Below, in pieces: positions 17,551 through 26,910 of a stretch of DNA of 64,000 nt. The translations under genes and the position numbers were made by a program. Numbering within the stretch: the stretch's first letter is position 1; every line of letters starts with the position of its first letter. This DNA comes from Leidyana gryllorum EB-2025a (lineage: Eukaryota > Apicomplexa): positions 17,039 through 81,038 of the forward strand of contig JBLWGC010000123.1 in the NCBI GenBank assembly GCA_048772705.1, written 5' to 3'. The notes under the pieces are model-generated. The model had not been told where the DNA came from. It saw only the letters and a program-made list of their open reading frames with translations, and did no database searches.

Positions 17551-17623
17551 GGCGCTATGGCCTAATGGATATGGCATCGGTCTACGGAACCGGGGATTCT
17601 GGGTTCGAGTCCCAGTAGCGTCT
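17551..17623 (+). tRNA. tRNA-Arg(ACG)
   Basis: Intact. Confidence 0.94.
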
Positions 17624-17724
17624 GGGCGAATGCCCGGGTTGCAGCCTGTTGAGTCAACAACTCAGATCCTGTCTTAGCTGTTCGGGATGGGTCGAGTGCC
17701 TTGTTGCGTCAACAACTATCAGAC

Positions 17725-17778
17725 GGGCTGTTCTGGGAGTCGAACCCAGGACTTCTTCCACCCGAAGGAAGAAACAGC
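17725..17778 (-). pseudogene. tRNA-Pro(CGG), D-arm deleted
   Basis: Anticodon arm is joined directly to the acceptor. Confidence 0.8.
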
Positions 17779-17789
17779 CCCCTGTGGGT

Positions 17790-17850
17790 GCCTCAGGTAC
17801 TGACAGGTTCCAAACCTGCGGCTTCGTGGCTAAGAGACTTACCGGTTGCA
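17790..17850 (-). pseudogene. Asn-derived pseudogene
   Basis: T-arm of Asn type, anticodon arm replaced; like 26065 and 46163. Confidence 0.5.
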
Positions 17851-17871
17851 GGTGCCTAGTCGATGCAGTCG

Positions 17872-17943
17872 AGCCTTCTGCCGGAATCGAACCGGCGACC
17901 TTTCGCTTACTAAGCGAATGCTCTGCCCCTAAGCTAAGAAGGC
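17872..17943 (-). tRNA. tRNA-Thr(AGU)
   Basis: Intact. Confidence 0.95.
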
Positions 17944-18011
17944 AATCCAGGCCGAAGATCAAGAATCAGTCACTATTGACGGGGATTACTGAGGCACTTT
18001 GCTCGAGTAGC

Positions 18012-18083
18012 TTCCACTGCCGGGTCTTGAACCCGGATGTACGGGTGAGAGCCGTATAACCTAGCCACTTAGACTACAGTGGA
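18012..18083 (-). tRNA. tRNA-Glu(CUC) with compensatory stem change
   Basis: Anticodon stem is TACGG/CCGTA instead of TGCGG/CCGCA: both strands changed, keeping the pair. T-loop slightly altered. Confidence 0.85.
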
Positions 18084-18165
18084 CAAACTTCCTCAGCTGC
18101 AGCTTTGGACGAGAGCCGTACGATCTTGAGATGAGATAGAGCGTCGGGTCAATCGACAACCAACG

Positions 18166-18237
18166 GGGCTGTTCTGGGAATCGAACCCAGGACTTCTTCC
18201 ACCCGAAGGAAGAATCATACCACTAGACCAAACAGCC
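18166..18237 (-). tRNA. tRNA-Pro(CGG)
   Basis: Intact. Confidence 0.95.
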
Positions 18238-18324
18238 GGCTGTCGGTCCAGCAACCCGCTGAGTACAGTCGAGAGAGTGGTCATACGATGTTGAGAACAA
18301 AAAAATCGATGGAATCTGCACAAC

Positions 18325-18397
18325 GGGCGACTAGCTCAAATGGTAGAGCGCTCGCTTAGCATGCGAGAGGTACTGGGATCGATGCCCAGGTCGTCCA
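18325..18397 (+). tRNA. tRNA-Ala(AGC)
   Basis: Intact. Confidence 0.95.
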
Positions 18398-18506
18398 AAC
18401 TTCGTACGGCTGCACCTGCCGCTATTTATTTCCCGAGCTGAGATAATTGTGCCCTGTAACCCTTGGACAGACCTGGGCATCGCAGTACGTGTGAAGGTTG
18501 CCTCAG

Positions 18507-18567
18507 AGCCCGGATTTCCGAGTTTGTATGTTACAATGACACGCTCTGCCGACTAAGATACAAGAGT
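18507..18567 (-). pseudogene. tRNA-Asn pseudogene
   Basis: Advanced decay; D-arm recognisable. Confidence 0.5.
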
Positions 18568-18675
18568 CAGTTACATTATTTCAAAGGTCAGTAGAGAGAT
18601 GTGTGTTGCATGTGCCCAGTTGAGGAGGGCTAGTCCGGATGGCTCTACCAACTCTTTTTCGGGAAGGACTGAATC

Positions 18676-18747
18676 GGTTACGTGGTGTAGTGGTTAGCAC
18701 TGGAGACTCTAAATCTCCCGACCTAGCTGCGATTCCCGGCGCGACCT
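18676..18747 (+). tRNA. tRNA-Gln body with amber anticodon CUA
   Basis: Loop CTCTAAA in GGAGA/TCTCC: anticodon CTA, complementary to UAG. The T-stem (CTAGC) and one acceptor pair are damaged, so function is doubtful. Confidence 0.6.
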
Positions 18748-18810
18748 CGAAACTGGTCTTCACTTTTCCGTGAAGCCTCGCCACTTCTCGTGGTCTGCGG
18801 GACCTTCTCT

Positions 18811-18883
18811 GCAGCCATGGTCTAGTGGTCACGACGTCTGCTTAAGACGCAGAAGGTCCCGAGTTCGATCCTCGGTGGCTGTA
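18811..18883 (+). tRNA. tRNA-Val body with anticodon AAG
   Basis: Complete Val gene except loop TTAAGAC (AAG, Leu) from TTAACAC. Confidence 0.75.
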
Positions 18884-18935
18884 AGTCGCATTTTTCAGGT
18901 GAGCACCACGAAATCTAAAGCGGAAAAACTAAGTG

Positions 18936-18968
18936 TCTCCAAGACCGGGAATCGTACCCGGGTCCTCC
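18936..18968 (-). pseudogene. tRNA-Asp 3' fragment
   Basis: Ends within the anticodon arm and joins the Leu upstream flank; the intact equivalent is 22007. Confidence 0.75.
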
Positions 18969-19024
18969 CTTCTCGACACTTCACGAAAAGAAAACCTGTC
19001 AAGTGGCGAGCCAAGAACATTCCG

Positions 19025-19104
19025 GCATGATGGCCGAGTGGACCAAGGCGCTGTGTAAAGGCCGCAGTTCGAAAGGGCGTGGGTTCGAATCCCGCTCTTG
19101 TCAG
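19025..19104 (+). tRNA. tRNA-Leu(AAG), U33 lost
   Basis: Loop TAAAGGC; acceptor GGCATGA. Probably impaired. Confidence 0.65.
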
Positions 19105-19163
19105 CCGTTGTATCGGTGCTCGGTCAGCCACTGGATGCAGAAGGTTTTCCATGTAGAGCGGAT

Positions 19164-19236
19164 GGGCGGCTAGCTCAGATGGTAGAGCGCTCGCTTTGCA
19201 TGCGAGAGGTACTAGGATCCATACCCAGGTCGTCCA
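19164..19236 (+). tRNA. tRNA-Ala(UGC)
   Basis: Loop TTTGCAT; T-loop changes. The 59-bp spacer to Leu is the empty site for LTR Y. Confidence 0.82.
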
Positions 19237-19306
19237 AACTCAGTAGGGCGACCTGCCGGTAGTTAAATACAGAGACCTCTAACAGACCGCCGCATATCGC
19301 AGCTCC

Positions 19307-19379
19307 CGGCACCGCTAGGCTTCGAAACTGCGACTTTGTGGTAAACAGCTACACGCTTTGCCGACTGAGCTACAAGACC
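19307..19379 (-). pseudogene. tRNA-Asn pseudogene
   Basis: GTT present, stems broken; same allele lineage as 41203. Confidence 0.6.
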
Positions 19380-19506
19380 CAGTTGCAATGTTCTTCCAAG
19401 CGAGGAGAAATCATACCTGCAGACCAAACAGCCCCCTGGTCGGGCCTCGTGCCGAAGCTTGTCAGCGTCTCTGTCAATCTGCCACGGCTGTTTGAGGCGT
19501 GCCTCC

Positions 19507-19577
19507 TGCGTCTGCCGGGAATCGAACCTGGGTCGTCTCGGTGGCAACGACACATTCTACCACTAGACCACAGATGC
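19507..19577 (-). tRNA. tRNA-Gly(GCC)
   Basis: GCC loop; one anticodon-stem mismatch and one T-stem change. Confidence 0.78.
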
Positions 19578-19673
19578 ATGACTCGTTGTTGTTCAAGCTC
19601 GTGCACAATAACGGCCGTTTTGCCTCAAATGAGAAGACAGAATCGAGTTGAGCGAGTATGACGGGTAGTTTGT

Positions 19674-19745
19674 GGGTACGTAGCTCAGTGGTAGAGCAGC
19701 TGACTACAGATCAGCAAGTCCGTGGTCCAACTCCGCGCGTGCCCA
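19674..19745 (+). tRNA. tRNA-Cys body with anticodon ACA
   Basis: Loop CTACAGA (GCA to ACA) in an intact stem; one T-loop change. Confidence 0.7.
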
Positions 19746-19826
19746 GAAGATGGTTTGGAACGATCGGAGATGTTGGACCTCCATTCCTGACCACAAGGCA
19801 ATTAGTTTGGAACGGGAGATGGTTTT

Positions 19827-19898
19827 GGGCCTATGGCGCAACGGTAGCGCGTCTGACTCCAGATCAGAAGGTTGGGTGTTCGAATCACTCTGGGCTCA
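19827..19898 (+). tRNA. tRNA-Trp(CCA)
   Basis: GGGCCTA/TGGGCTC acceptor, loop CTCCAGA in TCTGA/TCAGA. Confidence 0.93.
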
Positions 19899-20078
19899 AT
19901 CAGACTTTATGTTCTTCTCGTATGGGGCGCAACCAAGAATGGGATTCGGACCCACGCCCAGTCGGCGCTGCGCCGTCACATACGTCCCTGCGAGTGCTAC
20001 AGCTGTCCGCCCGTGTCTAATTGGCACTGGAGTTCAAGGGCGTAGAATTCTAGTGAATAAGCCATGTGCCATGTCCTC

Positions 20079-20149
20079 TGCATCTGCCTCGAATCGGACC
20101 TGGGTCGTCTCGGCGGCAACGACACAGTCTACCCCTAGACCACAGATGC
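20079..20149 (-). pseudogene. tRNA-Gly(GCC), degenerate
   Basis: GCC loop kept; T-arm and D-loop damaged. Confidence 0.6.
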
Positions 20150-20288
20150 GTGACACCTCCATTTCTGAATACAAGGCGATGAGTCTGGACTACTCTAGGC
20201 CGTCCAACTTAGGGCGGTACGTAAAAACCAGGCTCATCGAATATGTGTTTCCAAAGACACACGCCCCTTTCGCAGCCAAAAGCTCCGT

Positions 20289-20361
20289 GCAGCCATGGTC
20301 TAGTGGTCACGACGTCTGCTTAACACGCAGAAGGTCCCGAGTCCGATCCTCGGTGGCTGTA
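20289..20361 (+). tRNA. tRNA-Val(AAC)
   Basis: Loop TTAACAC; one T-loop change. Confidence 0.92.
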
Positions 20362-20416
20362 GCTCGCAAGTTTCAGCGGGCACCAAAAAAGACAATCTTA
20401 AGCCAGATCAACTGTG

Positions 20417-20488
20417 CTCCGAGACCGGGAATCGAACCCGGGTCTTCCGCGTGACAGGCGGAAATACTAACCACTATACTATCTCGGA
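20417..20488 (-). tRNA. tRNA-Asp(GUC)
   Basis: Intact; Val-Asp pair repeated at 36891-37090. Confidence 0.95.
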
Positions 20489-20620
20489 CGCTCCGAACAC
20501 ACCGGCCTGAAACCCCAAAAGTCCTTCCATTTTGTTGTGCAGACCCATCGCATTTGTTGGTTCTCAACATAGTATGACCACTATCTCAACTGTACTCAGC
20601 GGGTTGCACGACCGACAGGC

Positions 20621-20692
20621 GGATGTTTGGTCTAGTGGTATGATTCTTCCTTCGGGTGGAAGAAGTCCTGGGTTCGATTCCCAGAACAGCCC
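20621..20692 (+). tRNA. tRNA-Pro(CGG)
   Basis: One acceptor mismatch (GGATGTT). Confidence 0.88.
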
Positions 20693-20773
20693 CGTTGCTT
20701 GTCGATTGACCTGACGCTCCATCTCATCTCAAGATGGTACGGCTTTCGTCCAAAGCTGCAGCTGAGGAAGTTG

Positions 20774-20846
20774 TCCACTGTAGTCTAAGTGGCTAGGATA
20801 TGCGGCTCTCACCCGCACGAGCCGGGTTCAAGTCCCGGCAGTGGAA
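20774..20846 (+). tRNA. tRNA-Glu(CUC)
   Basis: Intact. Confidence 0.94.
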
Positions 20847-20918
20847 ATCCAGCAGAGTGTGCTTGTGGTCCAGTAATCTCCGTCAATAGAGACTGTTTCG
20901 TGATCTTCGGCTTGCATT

Positions 20919-20990
20919 GCCTTCTTAGCTTAGGGGCAGAGCATTCGCTTAGTAAGCGAAAGGTCGCCGGTTCGATTCCGGCAGAAGGCT
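20919..20990 (+). tRNA. tRNA-Thr(AGU)
   Basis: Intact. Confidence 0.95.
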
Positions 20991-21038
20991 TTGGTCACGA
21001 GCCGATCTATTCTAGACTGCTTCCCTTTTGCGCACACT

Positions 21039-21110
21039 TAGCAGTGAGTCGTTTCGATCGACTGACCTTTGGGTTATGAGCCCAACACTCTTCCGCTGAG
21101 CTGCACTGCT
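21039..21110 (-). tRNA. initiator tRNA-Met(CAU)
   Basis: CAT loop in TTGGG/CCCAA; one T-stem change. Confidence 0.9.
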
Positions 21111-21235
21111 TAGTCTGCAACATGGAAGAGGTAGCCGAAATGCAATTCTTGAGATGTTAATTGCCTTGAGTGTCGACGCGGTGGCTGTGTTACTTCTAAA
21201 ACTGCTTATCCCATCGGGTCAACCGACAACCCAGA

Positions 21236-21307
21236 GGGCTGTTCTGGGAATCGAACCCAGGACTCCTTCCACCCTAAGGAAGGCTCATACCACTAGACCA
21301 AACAGCC
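21236..21307 (-). tRNA. tRNA-Pro(AGG)
   Basis: Intact. Confidence 0.94.
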
Positions 21308-21395
21308 GCCTGTCGGTCGTGCAACCCGCTGGGTACACTCGAGAGAGTGGTCATACTATGTGAAGTACCACTAAATGCGATGGGGTCTGCACAGC

Positions 21396-21468
21396 GGGGG
21401 ACTAGCTCAAATGGTGAAGCGCTCGCTTAGCGTGCAAGAGGTACTGGGATCAATGCCCAGGTCGTCCA
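21396..21468 (+). tRNA. tRNA-Ala(AGC), degenerate
   Basis: Loop TTAGCGT, weak stem and acceptor changes. Confidence 0.62.
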
Positions 21469-21577
21469 AAATTTGTAGTGCTGCAACTGGCGCTATTTGA
21501 CTACAGAGTTGAGAGCTTTGAGGGTGCCCTGTAGCCCTTAGATGGACTTGGGCACCGCAGTATGTGTGAAGGTTGCC

Positions 21578-21645
21578 TCAGAGACCGGATCTGCGAGTTT
21601 GTATTTTACAACCACACGCTCTGCCGACTAAAGTACAAGAGCCAG
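21578..21645 (-). pseudogene. tRNA-Asn pseudogene
   Basis: Similar to 18507. Confidence 0.5.
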
Positions 21646-21745
21646 TTCCAATATCTCAGAGGTTAGTAGAGATACGCGTGTTGCATATGTCTGGTTGAGG
21701 GCTAGTCCGGAGGCTCTACCAACTCTTTTTGTGAAGGAGTGAATG

Positions 21746-21817
21746 GGTTGCGTGGTGTAGTGGTTAGCACTGGAGACTCTGAATCTCCCGATCTGGGTTC
21801 GATTCCCGGCGCGACCT
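21746..21817 (+). tRNA. tRNA-Gln(CUG)
   Basis: Intact. Confidence 0.95.
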
Positions 21818-21880
21818 CACAACTAATTCTCACTGCTTTGTGAAACCTCAATACTCCTCTTGATCTGCGAGACCTTCCGT

Positions 21881-21953
21881 GCAGCCATGGTCTAGTGGTC
21901 ACGACGTCTGCTTAACACGCAGAAGGTCCCGAGTTCGATCCTCGGTGGCTGTA
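21881..21953 (+). tRNA. tRNA-Val(AAC)
   Basis: Intact. Confidence 0.95.
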
Positions 21954-22006
21954 ACTCGCGTTTGTCAGGCGAGCACCACGAAATCTAAAGCGGAAGAACG
22001 AAGTGT

Positions 22007-22078
22007 CTCCGAGACCGGTAATCGAACCCGGGTCTTCCGAGTGACAGGCGGAAATACTAAGCACTATACTATCTCGGA
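22007..22078 (-). tRNA. tRNA-Asp(GUC)
   Basis: Shares the stem mismatch of its inverted paralog at 12949. Confidence 0.82.
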
Positions 22079-22173
22079 CGCTCGTGGATACCCCGGCCTT
22101 CAACCCCAATAGTCCTCCCTTCTCGAGACTTCACGGACAGAAAGCGTGTAAAGTGGCGAGCCAAGGGCACTCC

Positions 22174-22253
22174 GGCAAGATGGCCGAGTGGTCCAAGGCG
22201 CTGTGTTAAGGCCGCAGTCCGAAAGGGCGTGGGTTCGAATCCCACTCTTGTCA
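22174..22253 (+). tRNA. tRNA-Leu(AAG)
   Basis: Inverted paralog of 12774. Confidence 0.94.
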
Positions 22254-22302
22254 GCCGTTGTATCGGCCCTCGGTCAGCCACTGGATGCAATAGGTCTTCC
22301 AT

Positions 22303-22608
22303 TGGTTTGATAGGCGGAACATGCGCCGAATCGCTGGTTCCGTCCCTAGTTGGATGCATTGGGTCCATAATCTGTACTGATGGCTAATCTGGGTATTCTG
22401 AAGTTGGGTTTTGGTTTGGTAAGTGCCCGTAATTGAATTAGTTGTATTGGAATGTAATGAAAAATGAATAATAAAAACGTGTGTGCCGTGCTCGTGTCTC
22501 CCTTAACCAGGCTGGCACGTAGATCTAGCTTAACCTAAAGGCCTTAGGCCGTCATTGACTCTGGGGCTTAACTGAAAGAATGCAGATCAGGTTCAAAATG
22601 ACGCATCA
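22303..22608 (+). mobile_element. Solo LTR, family Y, duplicated copy
   Basis: Inverted copy of 12419-12724 carried along by segmental duplication; TCCAT duplications at 22298-22302 and 22609-22613. Ends 24 bp upstream of Ala(CGC). Confidence 0.85.
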
Positions 22609-22632
22609 TCCATGTAGAGCGGATGAGCGGAT

Positions 22633-22705
22633 GGGCGGCTAGCTCAGATGGTAGAGCGCTCGCTTCGCATGCGAGAGGTACTGGGATCGATACCCAGGTC
22701 GTCCA
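22633..22705 (+). tRNA. tRNA-Ala(CGC)
   Basis: Intact; preceded by an 8-bp tandem duplication (GAGCGGAT). Confidence 0.94.
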
Positions 22706-22820
22706 AAGTACGTACGGCTGCACGTGGCGGGATCCAAACAAACTTCCATCTTTGAAGGGTCGCAGACCATAAGTGCCATTGGCACACCAGCGCACTCAGT
22801 GTTTAGTGTGCCTCTGAAAC

Positions 22821-22893
22821 CGGTCCTGGCAGGTTTCGAACCTGCGACTTTGTGGTTAACAGCCACACGCTCTGCCGACTGAGCTACAAGACC
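22821..22893 (-). tRNA. tRNA-Asn(GUU)
   Basis: Intact. Confidence 0.95.
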
Positions 22894-23010
22894 CAGCTGC
22901 AATGGTTCAGAGGTTAGTATAGAGATCCTCCTTTTTCTACAACAGGATTCTGCAACCACGTCTTGTCAAGAGGGTACGGCTCTCGGCTAAAGCTGCAGCT
23001 GAGGAAGTTG

Positions 23011-23083
23011 TCCACTGTAGTCTAAGTGGCTAGGATTTGCGGCTCTCACCCGCACGATCCGGGTTCAAGTCCCGGCAGTGGAA
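23011..23083 (+). tRNA. tRNA-Glu(CUC)
   Basis: Opens the direct repeat of 7517-8960. Confidence 0.93.
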
Positions 23084-23117
23084 ATCGAGCTGAGTGTGCT
23101 TGTAGGCAACAGACCCA

Positions 23118-23190
23118 CACCGCCCGCGGGGCTCGAACCCGCGACTGCAAGATTAAGAGTCTTGCGCTCTACCGACTGAGCTAGGGCGGC
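23118..23190 (-). tRNA. tRNA-Lys(CUU)
   Basis: Intact. Confidence 0.95.
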
Positions 23191-23252
23191 AAGAAAGCAA
23201 CGACACAAAACCCGATAGCCTGACAACTAAAGTGGCTTTGGTACCCACCAGC

Positions 23253-23302
23253 CTTAGCAAGTTGTGGCCGTGCATACCCAGGCCCGAATCCTGGCTTGGA
23301 TA
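23253..23302 (+). pseudogene. tRNA-His 3' fragment
   Basis: Same deletion as 7760. Confidence 0.75.
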
Positions 23303-23423
23303 GTATGTCCCCGATGTTTTGAATGGGAGATGTGGGTGAAGTCTGTCCAGACCCACCATCGGGCGTCGCTGCCCATGTCCTGTCTTGATCGCTACACACT
23401 TCCATTTGACGGCTCCGCTAGTC

Positions 23424-23496
23424 GGCGCTAGGGCCTAATGGATATGGCATCGGTCTACGGAACCGGGGATTCTGGGTTCGAGTCCCAGTAGCGTCT
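23424..23496 (+). tRNA. tRNA-Arg(ACG)
   Basis: One change next to the D-arm; upstream spacer is the empty site for LTR X. Confidence 0.92.
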
Positions 23497-23597
23497 GGGC
23501 GAATGGCCGGGTTGCAGCCTGCGGAGTCAACAACTCAGATCCCGTCTTAGCTGTCCGGGATGGGTCGAGTGCCGTGTTGCGTCAACAACTATCAGAC

Positions 23598-23669
23598 GGG
23601 CTGTTCTGGGAATCGAACCCGGGACTCTTTCCACCCTAAGGAAGGATCATACCACCAGACCAAACAGCC
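23598..23669 (-). tRNA. tRNA-Pro(AGG)
   Basis: Loop TTAGGGT; small stem and D-loop changes. Confidence 0.85.
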
Positions 23670-23758
23670 GCCTAGTCGGTGGTTCAACCCGCTGGGTACA
23701 GTCGAGAGACTCGTCTCACTATGTGAAGTATCACTCAATGCCATGAGGTAGGCACAGA

Positions 23759-23830
23759 GGGAGGCAAGCCCAGATGATGAAACGGTGCTTAGTGTACGAA
23801 AGGTTCTGGGATCGATTCTCAGCTCATCCG
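23759..23830 (+). pseudogene. Ala-derived tRNA-like gene
   Basis: Paralog of 8493. Confidence 0.5.
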
Positions 23831-23932
23831 AACTAGATAGATGGAACCCTCGCCGGAGTAGTCTAGTTGGCCTATCAACACTGTCTGCCAACACCATCAG
23901 GTTGAGTAGTACTTTGCCGATCACCACTCTAC

Positions 23933-24012
23933 TTCCGGTGGGACGGAATCGAACCGCCGACTATCTGATGCCAGCACTACAGTCAGATGCTCTACCAACT
24001 GAGCTACCCCCG
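23933..24012 (-). tRNA. tRNA-Tyr(GUA) with 7-nt intron
   Basis: Intact, identical intron. Confidence 0.95.
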
Positions 24013-24039
24013 GCCGTCTAACTGCTCCGGGGTTCAAAA

Positions 24040-24115
24040 GGCTCAACCCCAGATCCTCGCCCTTTCGGACAGCAGCTTGAGCACAGCGCCTTAGACAACT
24101 CGGCTATCTTGCGAC
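24040..24115 (-). pseudogene. tRNA-Leu pseudogene
   Basis: Paralog of 8768, more decayed. Confidence 0.5.
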
Positions 24116-24204
24116 AGTGTTGTTGGTTCATCGCTCCACGCGTTTTTTGTCCGTGAGCCAAAATAGAAAGACTTCTGGGATTGGAGGCCGGCGTGTCCAG
24201 AGCG

Positions 24205-24276
24205 TCCGAGATAGTATAGTGGTTAGTATTTCCGCCTGTCACGCGGAAGACCCCGGTTCCATTCCCGGTCTCGGAG
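24205..24276 (+). tRNA. tRNA-Asp(GUC)
   Basis: Intact anticodon arm; T-loop changes. Confidence 0.85.
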
Positions 24277-24331
24277 CACAGGTGGTTTCGCTTAAGATTC
24301 TCTCCTTTGGTTCTCGCTGAAAGTTGGGAGT

Positions 24332-24474
24332 TACACCACCGAGGATTCACCTCGGACTTTCTGCGTGTTAAGCAGACGTCGTAACCACTAGAGCGTGGGA
24401 GCTACAGCCACCGAGGATTCACCTCGGACTTTCTGCGTGTTAAGCAGACGTCGTAACCACTAGACCGTGGCTGC
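24332..24474 (-). repeat. Tandem duplication of a defective tRNA-Val(AAC)
   Basis: Two ~71-bp units, each holding a Val(AAC) gene with a collapsed T-loop; the distal unit (24403-24474) keeps the full acceptor, the proximal lacks its 5' end. Confidence 0.85.
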
Positions 24475-24538
24475 ATGAATGGTCCCCGCAGCCCAAGAGA
24501 AGTGGCGAAGTTTCAGGGAGTAGTGAGGACCAGTTCCA

Positions 24539-24610
24539 AGGTCGCGCCCGGAATCGAACCCAGGTCGGGAGATTCAGAGTCTCCAGTGCTAACCACTACA
24601 CCACGCAACA
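24539..24610 (-). tRNA. tRNA-Gln(CUG)
   Basis: First acceptor base changed; otherwise complete. Confidence 0.85.
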
Positions 24611-24815
24611 GATTCAGCCCATCCCAGAAGAGTCGGTAGAATCATCCGGACTAGCGCTTCCTCAACTGGACCCAGGCAACACGGGTCTCTCTACTGACCT
24701 CTGGGAATATTTTAGGTGGCTCATGTATATAGCGCCCAGCGTAGAGCGTTGGATTTGAGTCGGACAGAATGCTCACTTCAATCATTGAAGCAATTGCGCT
24801 CTTCGCGAATGCTAC

Positions 24816-24897
24816 CGTCAAGGGCGAGTTTCGAACTCACGCGGGTGACACCCAACGGCTTAGCAGGCCGCCGCCTTAACCACTCGGCCACCTTGCC
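24816..24897 (-). tRNA. tRNA-Ser(GCU), degenerate
   Basis: Loop CTGCTAA, long variable arm; T-arm irregular and one acceptor change. Better copy at 36518. Confidence 0.78.
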
Positions 24898-25100
24898 GAG
24901 AGTGAAACGAGCTACACCTTCCATCGGGAATCCCGTGCGAATTGGTACACCCCCTTCTCGATGTCAGTATTTGCCTTTGGAATGACTGCTTGGCGGGGTG
25001 GAAGAAGGTCGGAGTGGCCGGTTCAGTACCAATCATAAGGCTTTGCTGAACACATCAGTCGGCTCCTTCGGCTAGTGACTGTTCACCTCAACTCTGAAGC

Positions 25101-25174
25101 GGTCGCGTGTTTCAGGCGGTCAGAGCGTGAACCTAATAAGTTCTGAGTCCGCGGTTGGAGCCCGGGCGTGACCA
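25101..25174 (+). tRNA. tRNA-Ile(AAU), degenerate
   Basis: Loop CTAATAA with AAC/GTT stem pairs; T-arm and D-arm damaged. Confidence 0.6.
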
Positions 25175-25272
25175 AGTGAGGGGATCTCTGCTAAAAAGTC
25201 GCCCCGGACGCGAGGAAGCCACAACATTCTGCGACTAATACGAAAGGAACTTTTTACCAAGTCCGAGCTTCC

Positions 25273-25312
25273 CTGCCGTGCCAGCTCCGTCGGTAGAGCG
25301 CAAGACTTTCAA
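25273..25312 (+). pseudogene. tRNA-Lys 5' fragment
   Basis: Stops after the anticodon loop. Confidence 0.5.
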
Positions 25313-25386
25313 TGGTGGAGAGTCCTTGTCAAACTTGCTGAACCGTATGTGGAGCCACTGGCCGCAAAATGCCGAGTTCGACAGGT

Positions 25387-25468
25387 GGCAACTTGCCCGA
25401 GTGGTTAAGGGGGTAGACTCGAAATCTACTGGGCCTGGCCCGCGCTGGTTCAAATCCAGCAATTGTCG
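25387..25468 (+). tRNA. tRNA-Ser(CGA)
   Basis: Loop CTCGAAA; one acceptor change (AATTGTC). Confidence 0.9.
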
Positions 25469-25532
25469 TGCGATGTGGTGGAAATGATGCAATTCCCAGC
25501 ATCAAAAACTCATATGGGTCGAGACAGGGAAT

Positions 25533-25604
25533 GCCTCCTTAGCTTAGGGGCAGAGCATTCGCTTTGTAAGCGAAAGGTCGCTGGTTCGATTCCGGCAGGA
25601 GGCT
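25533..25604 (+). tRNA. tRNA-Thr(UGU) with compensatory acceptor pair
   Basis: GCCTCCT/AGGAGGC replaces GCCTTCT/AGAAGGC: the T:A pair became C:G on both strands. Confidence 0.92.
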
Positions 25605-25638
25605 TCAGTCATTAGCCTAAACATGGTTGCGATCATCC

Positions 25639-25690
25639 GCCCGCATTTTCGGACGGCGGCTTGCACACAGCACTCGGCCATCTTGCCGAA
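25639..25690 (-). pseudogene. tRNA-Leu remnant
   Basis: D-arm and part of the anticodon stem. Confidence 0.45.
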
Positions 25691-25765
25691 GTGTTACCCG
25701 TTTCCTGTCCGTGAAATTCAAAATGCGAGGAGTTCTGGGGTTGGAGGCCGGCGTGTTTACTAGCG

Positions 25766-25837
25766 TCCGAGATAGTATAGTGATTAGTATTTCCGCCTGT
25801 CACGCGGGAGACCCGGGTTCGATTCCCGGTCTCGGAG
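25766..25837 (+). tRNA. tRNA-Asp(GUC)
   Basis: Intact apart from one base after the anticodon stem. Confidence 0.92.
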
Positions 25838-25975
25838 CAGTTCCAGCCCCTCACAACTGCTGCAACTCAGATTTTGTCTCAGCTGGTCTGGACTTCATCC
25901 GGCATTGTAAGAGTGGGAGCCGCGTATAGAAGCCCACCTTGGAGAGACGTGGCATTGAGTCAACAACTATCAAAC

Positions 25976-26045
25976 GGGCTGTTCTGGGAATCGAACCCAG
26001 GACTTCTTCCACCAAAGGAAGAATATATAACTGGACCAAACAGAG
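25976..26045 (-). pseudogene. tRNA-Pro(UGG) pseudogene
   Basis: Anticodon loop one base short; D-arm decayed. Confidence 0.65.
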
Positions 26046-26064
26046 CGCTGTGGGTGCGTCAGGT

Positions 26065-26133
26065 ACTGGCAGGTTCCAAACCTGCGACTTCGTGGCTAAG
26101 AGACTTACACTCTGATGGCTGAGCTACGAGGCT
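26065..26133 (-). pseudogene. Asn-derived pseudogene
   Basis: Asn-type T-arm and D-arm; the anticodon loop now reads CTCTTAG without a normal stem. Confidence 0.55.
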
Positions 26134-26188
26134 CACCTACGATGATTGGAGTTGCGATAAGCTTGCAGGTGCCCATTCGATGCAGTCG

Positions 26189-26260
26189 AGCCTTCTGCCG
26201 GAATCGAACCGGCGACCTTTCGCTTACTAAGCGAATGCTCTGCCCCTAAGCTAAGAAGGC
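26189..26260 (-). tRNA. tRNA-Thr(AGU)
   Basis: Intact. Confidence 0.95.
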
Positions 26261-26336
26261 AATGCAAGCCAAAGATCACGAATCAGTCACTATTGACGGG
26301 GATTACTGAGGCACTTTGCTCGAATGGTCCAATGAC

Positions 26337-26409
26337 TTCCACTGCCGGGACTCGAACCCGGATCGTGCGGGTGAAAGCCGCATATCCTAGCCACTTAGAC
26401 TACAGTGGA
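26337..26409 (-). tRNA. tRNA-Glu(UUC)
   Basis: Loop CTTTCAC; T-loop TTCGAGT. Confidence 0.94.
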
Positions 26410-26489
26410 CAAGTGCTTGAGTTGAGGCTTCGGCCGAGAGCCGTACCGTCTTGGAAATCAGTGGTACCCAGCTCGTGCAATCTTACCGG

Positions 26490-26550
26490 AACTCGAGTGT
26501 GGCACCTTGGACCACCCCGAAATCCGTGCCGTACTTCTGACACTGTTGAG
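26490..26550 (-). pseudogene. tRNA-Leu(CAA)-derived remnant
   Basis: Paralog, inverted, of 37750. Confidence 0.45.
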
Positions 26551-26591
26551 GGTTTGAGGTTAAGCCTTCGAATCTCGCAGCAGTTGGACGA

Positions 26592-26671
26592 CCGGGGGTA
26601 GCTCAGTTGGTAGAGCATCTGACTGTAGTGCTGGCATCAGATAGTCGGCGGTTCGATTCCGTCCCACCGGA
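26592..26671 (+). tRNA. tRNA-Tyr(GUA) with 7-nt intron
   Basis: Intact. Confidence 0.95.
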
Positions 26672-26757
26672 GGTAGAGTGGTGGTTGGCAGACTACTACT
26701 CAACCTGATGGGCTTTGCAGACATCGTTGATTTGAGCGAGTATAAGAGGCGCCTCGT

Positions 26758-26829
26758 GGGTACGTAACTCAGTAGTAGAGCAGCTGACTGCAGATCAGCA
26801 AGTCCGTGGTTCAACTCCGCGCGTGCCCT
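26758..26829 (+). tRNA. tRNA-Cys(GCA)
   Basis: Two D-arm changes (AACTCAGTAG). Confidence 0.85.
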
Positions 26830-26910
26830 GAAGATGACCTGAAGGTTTGAGAATGTTGAAAATCCATCCCTGCCCACATACCAATGAGCCTGGAAGTCGG
26901 TGGACAATTT

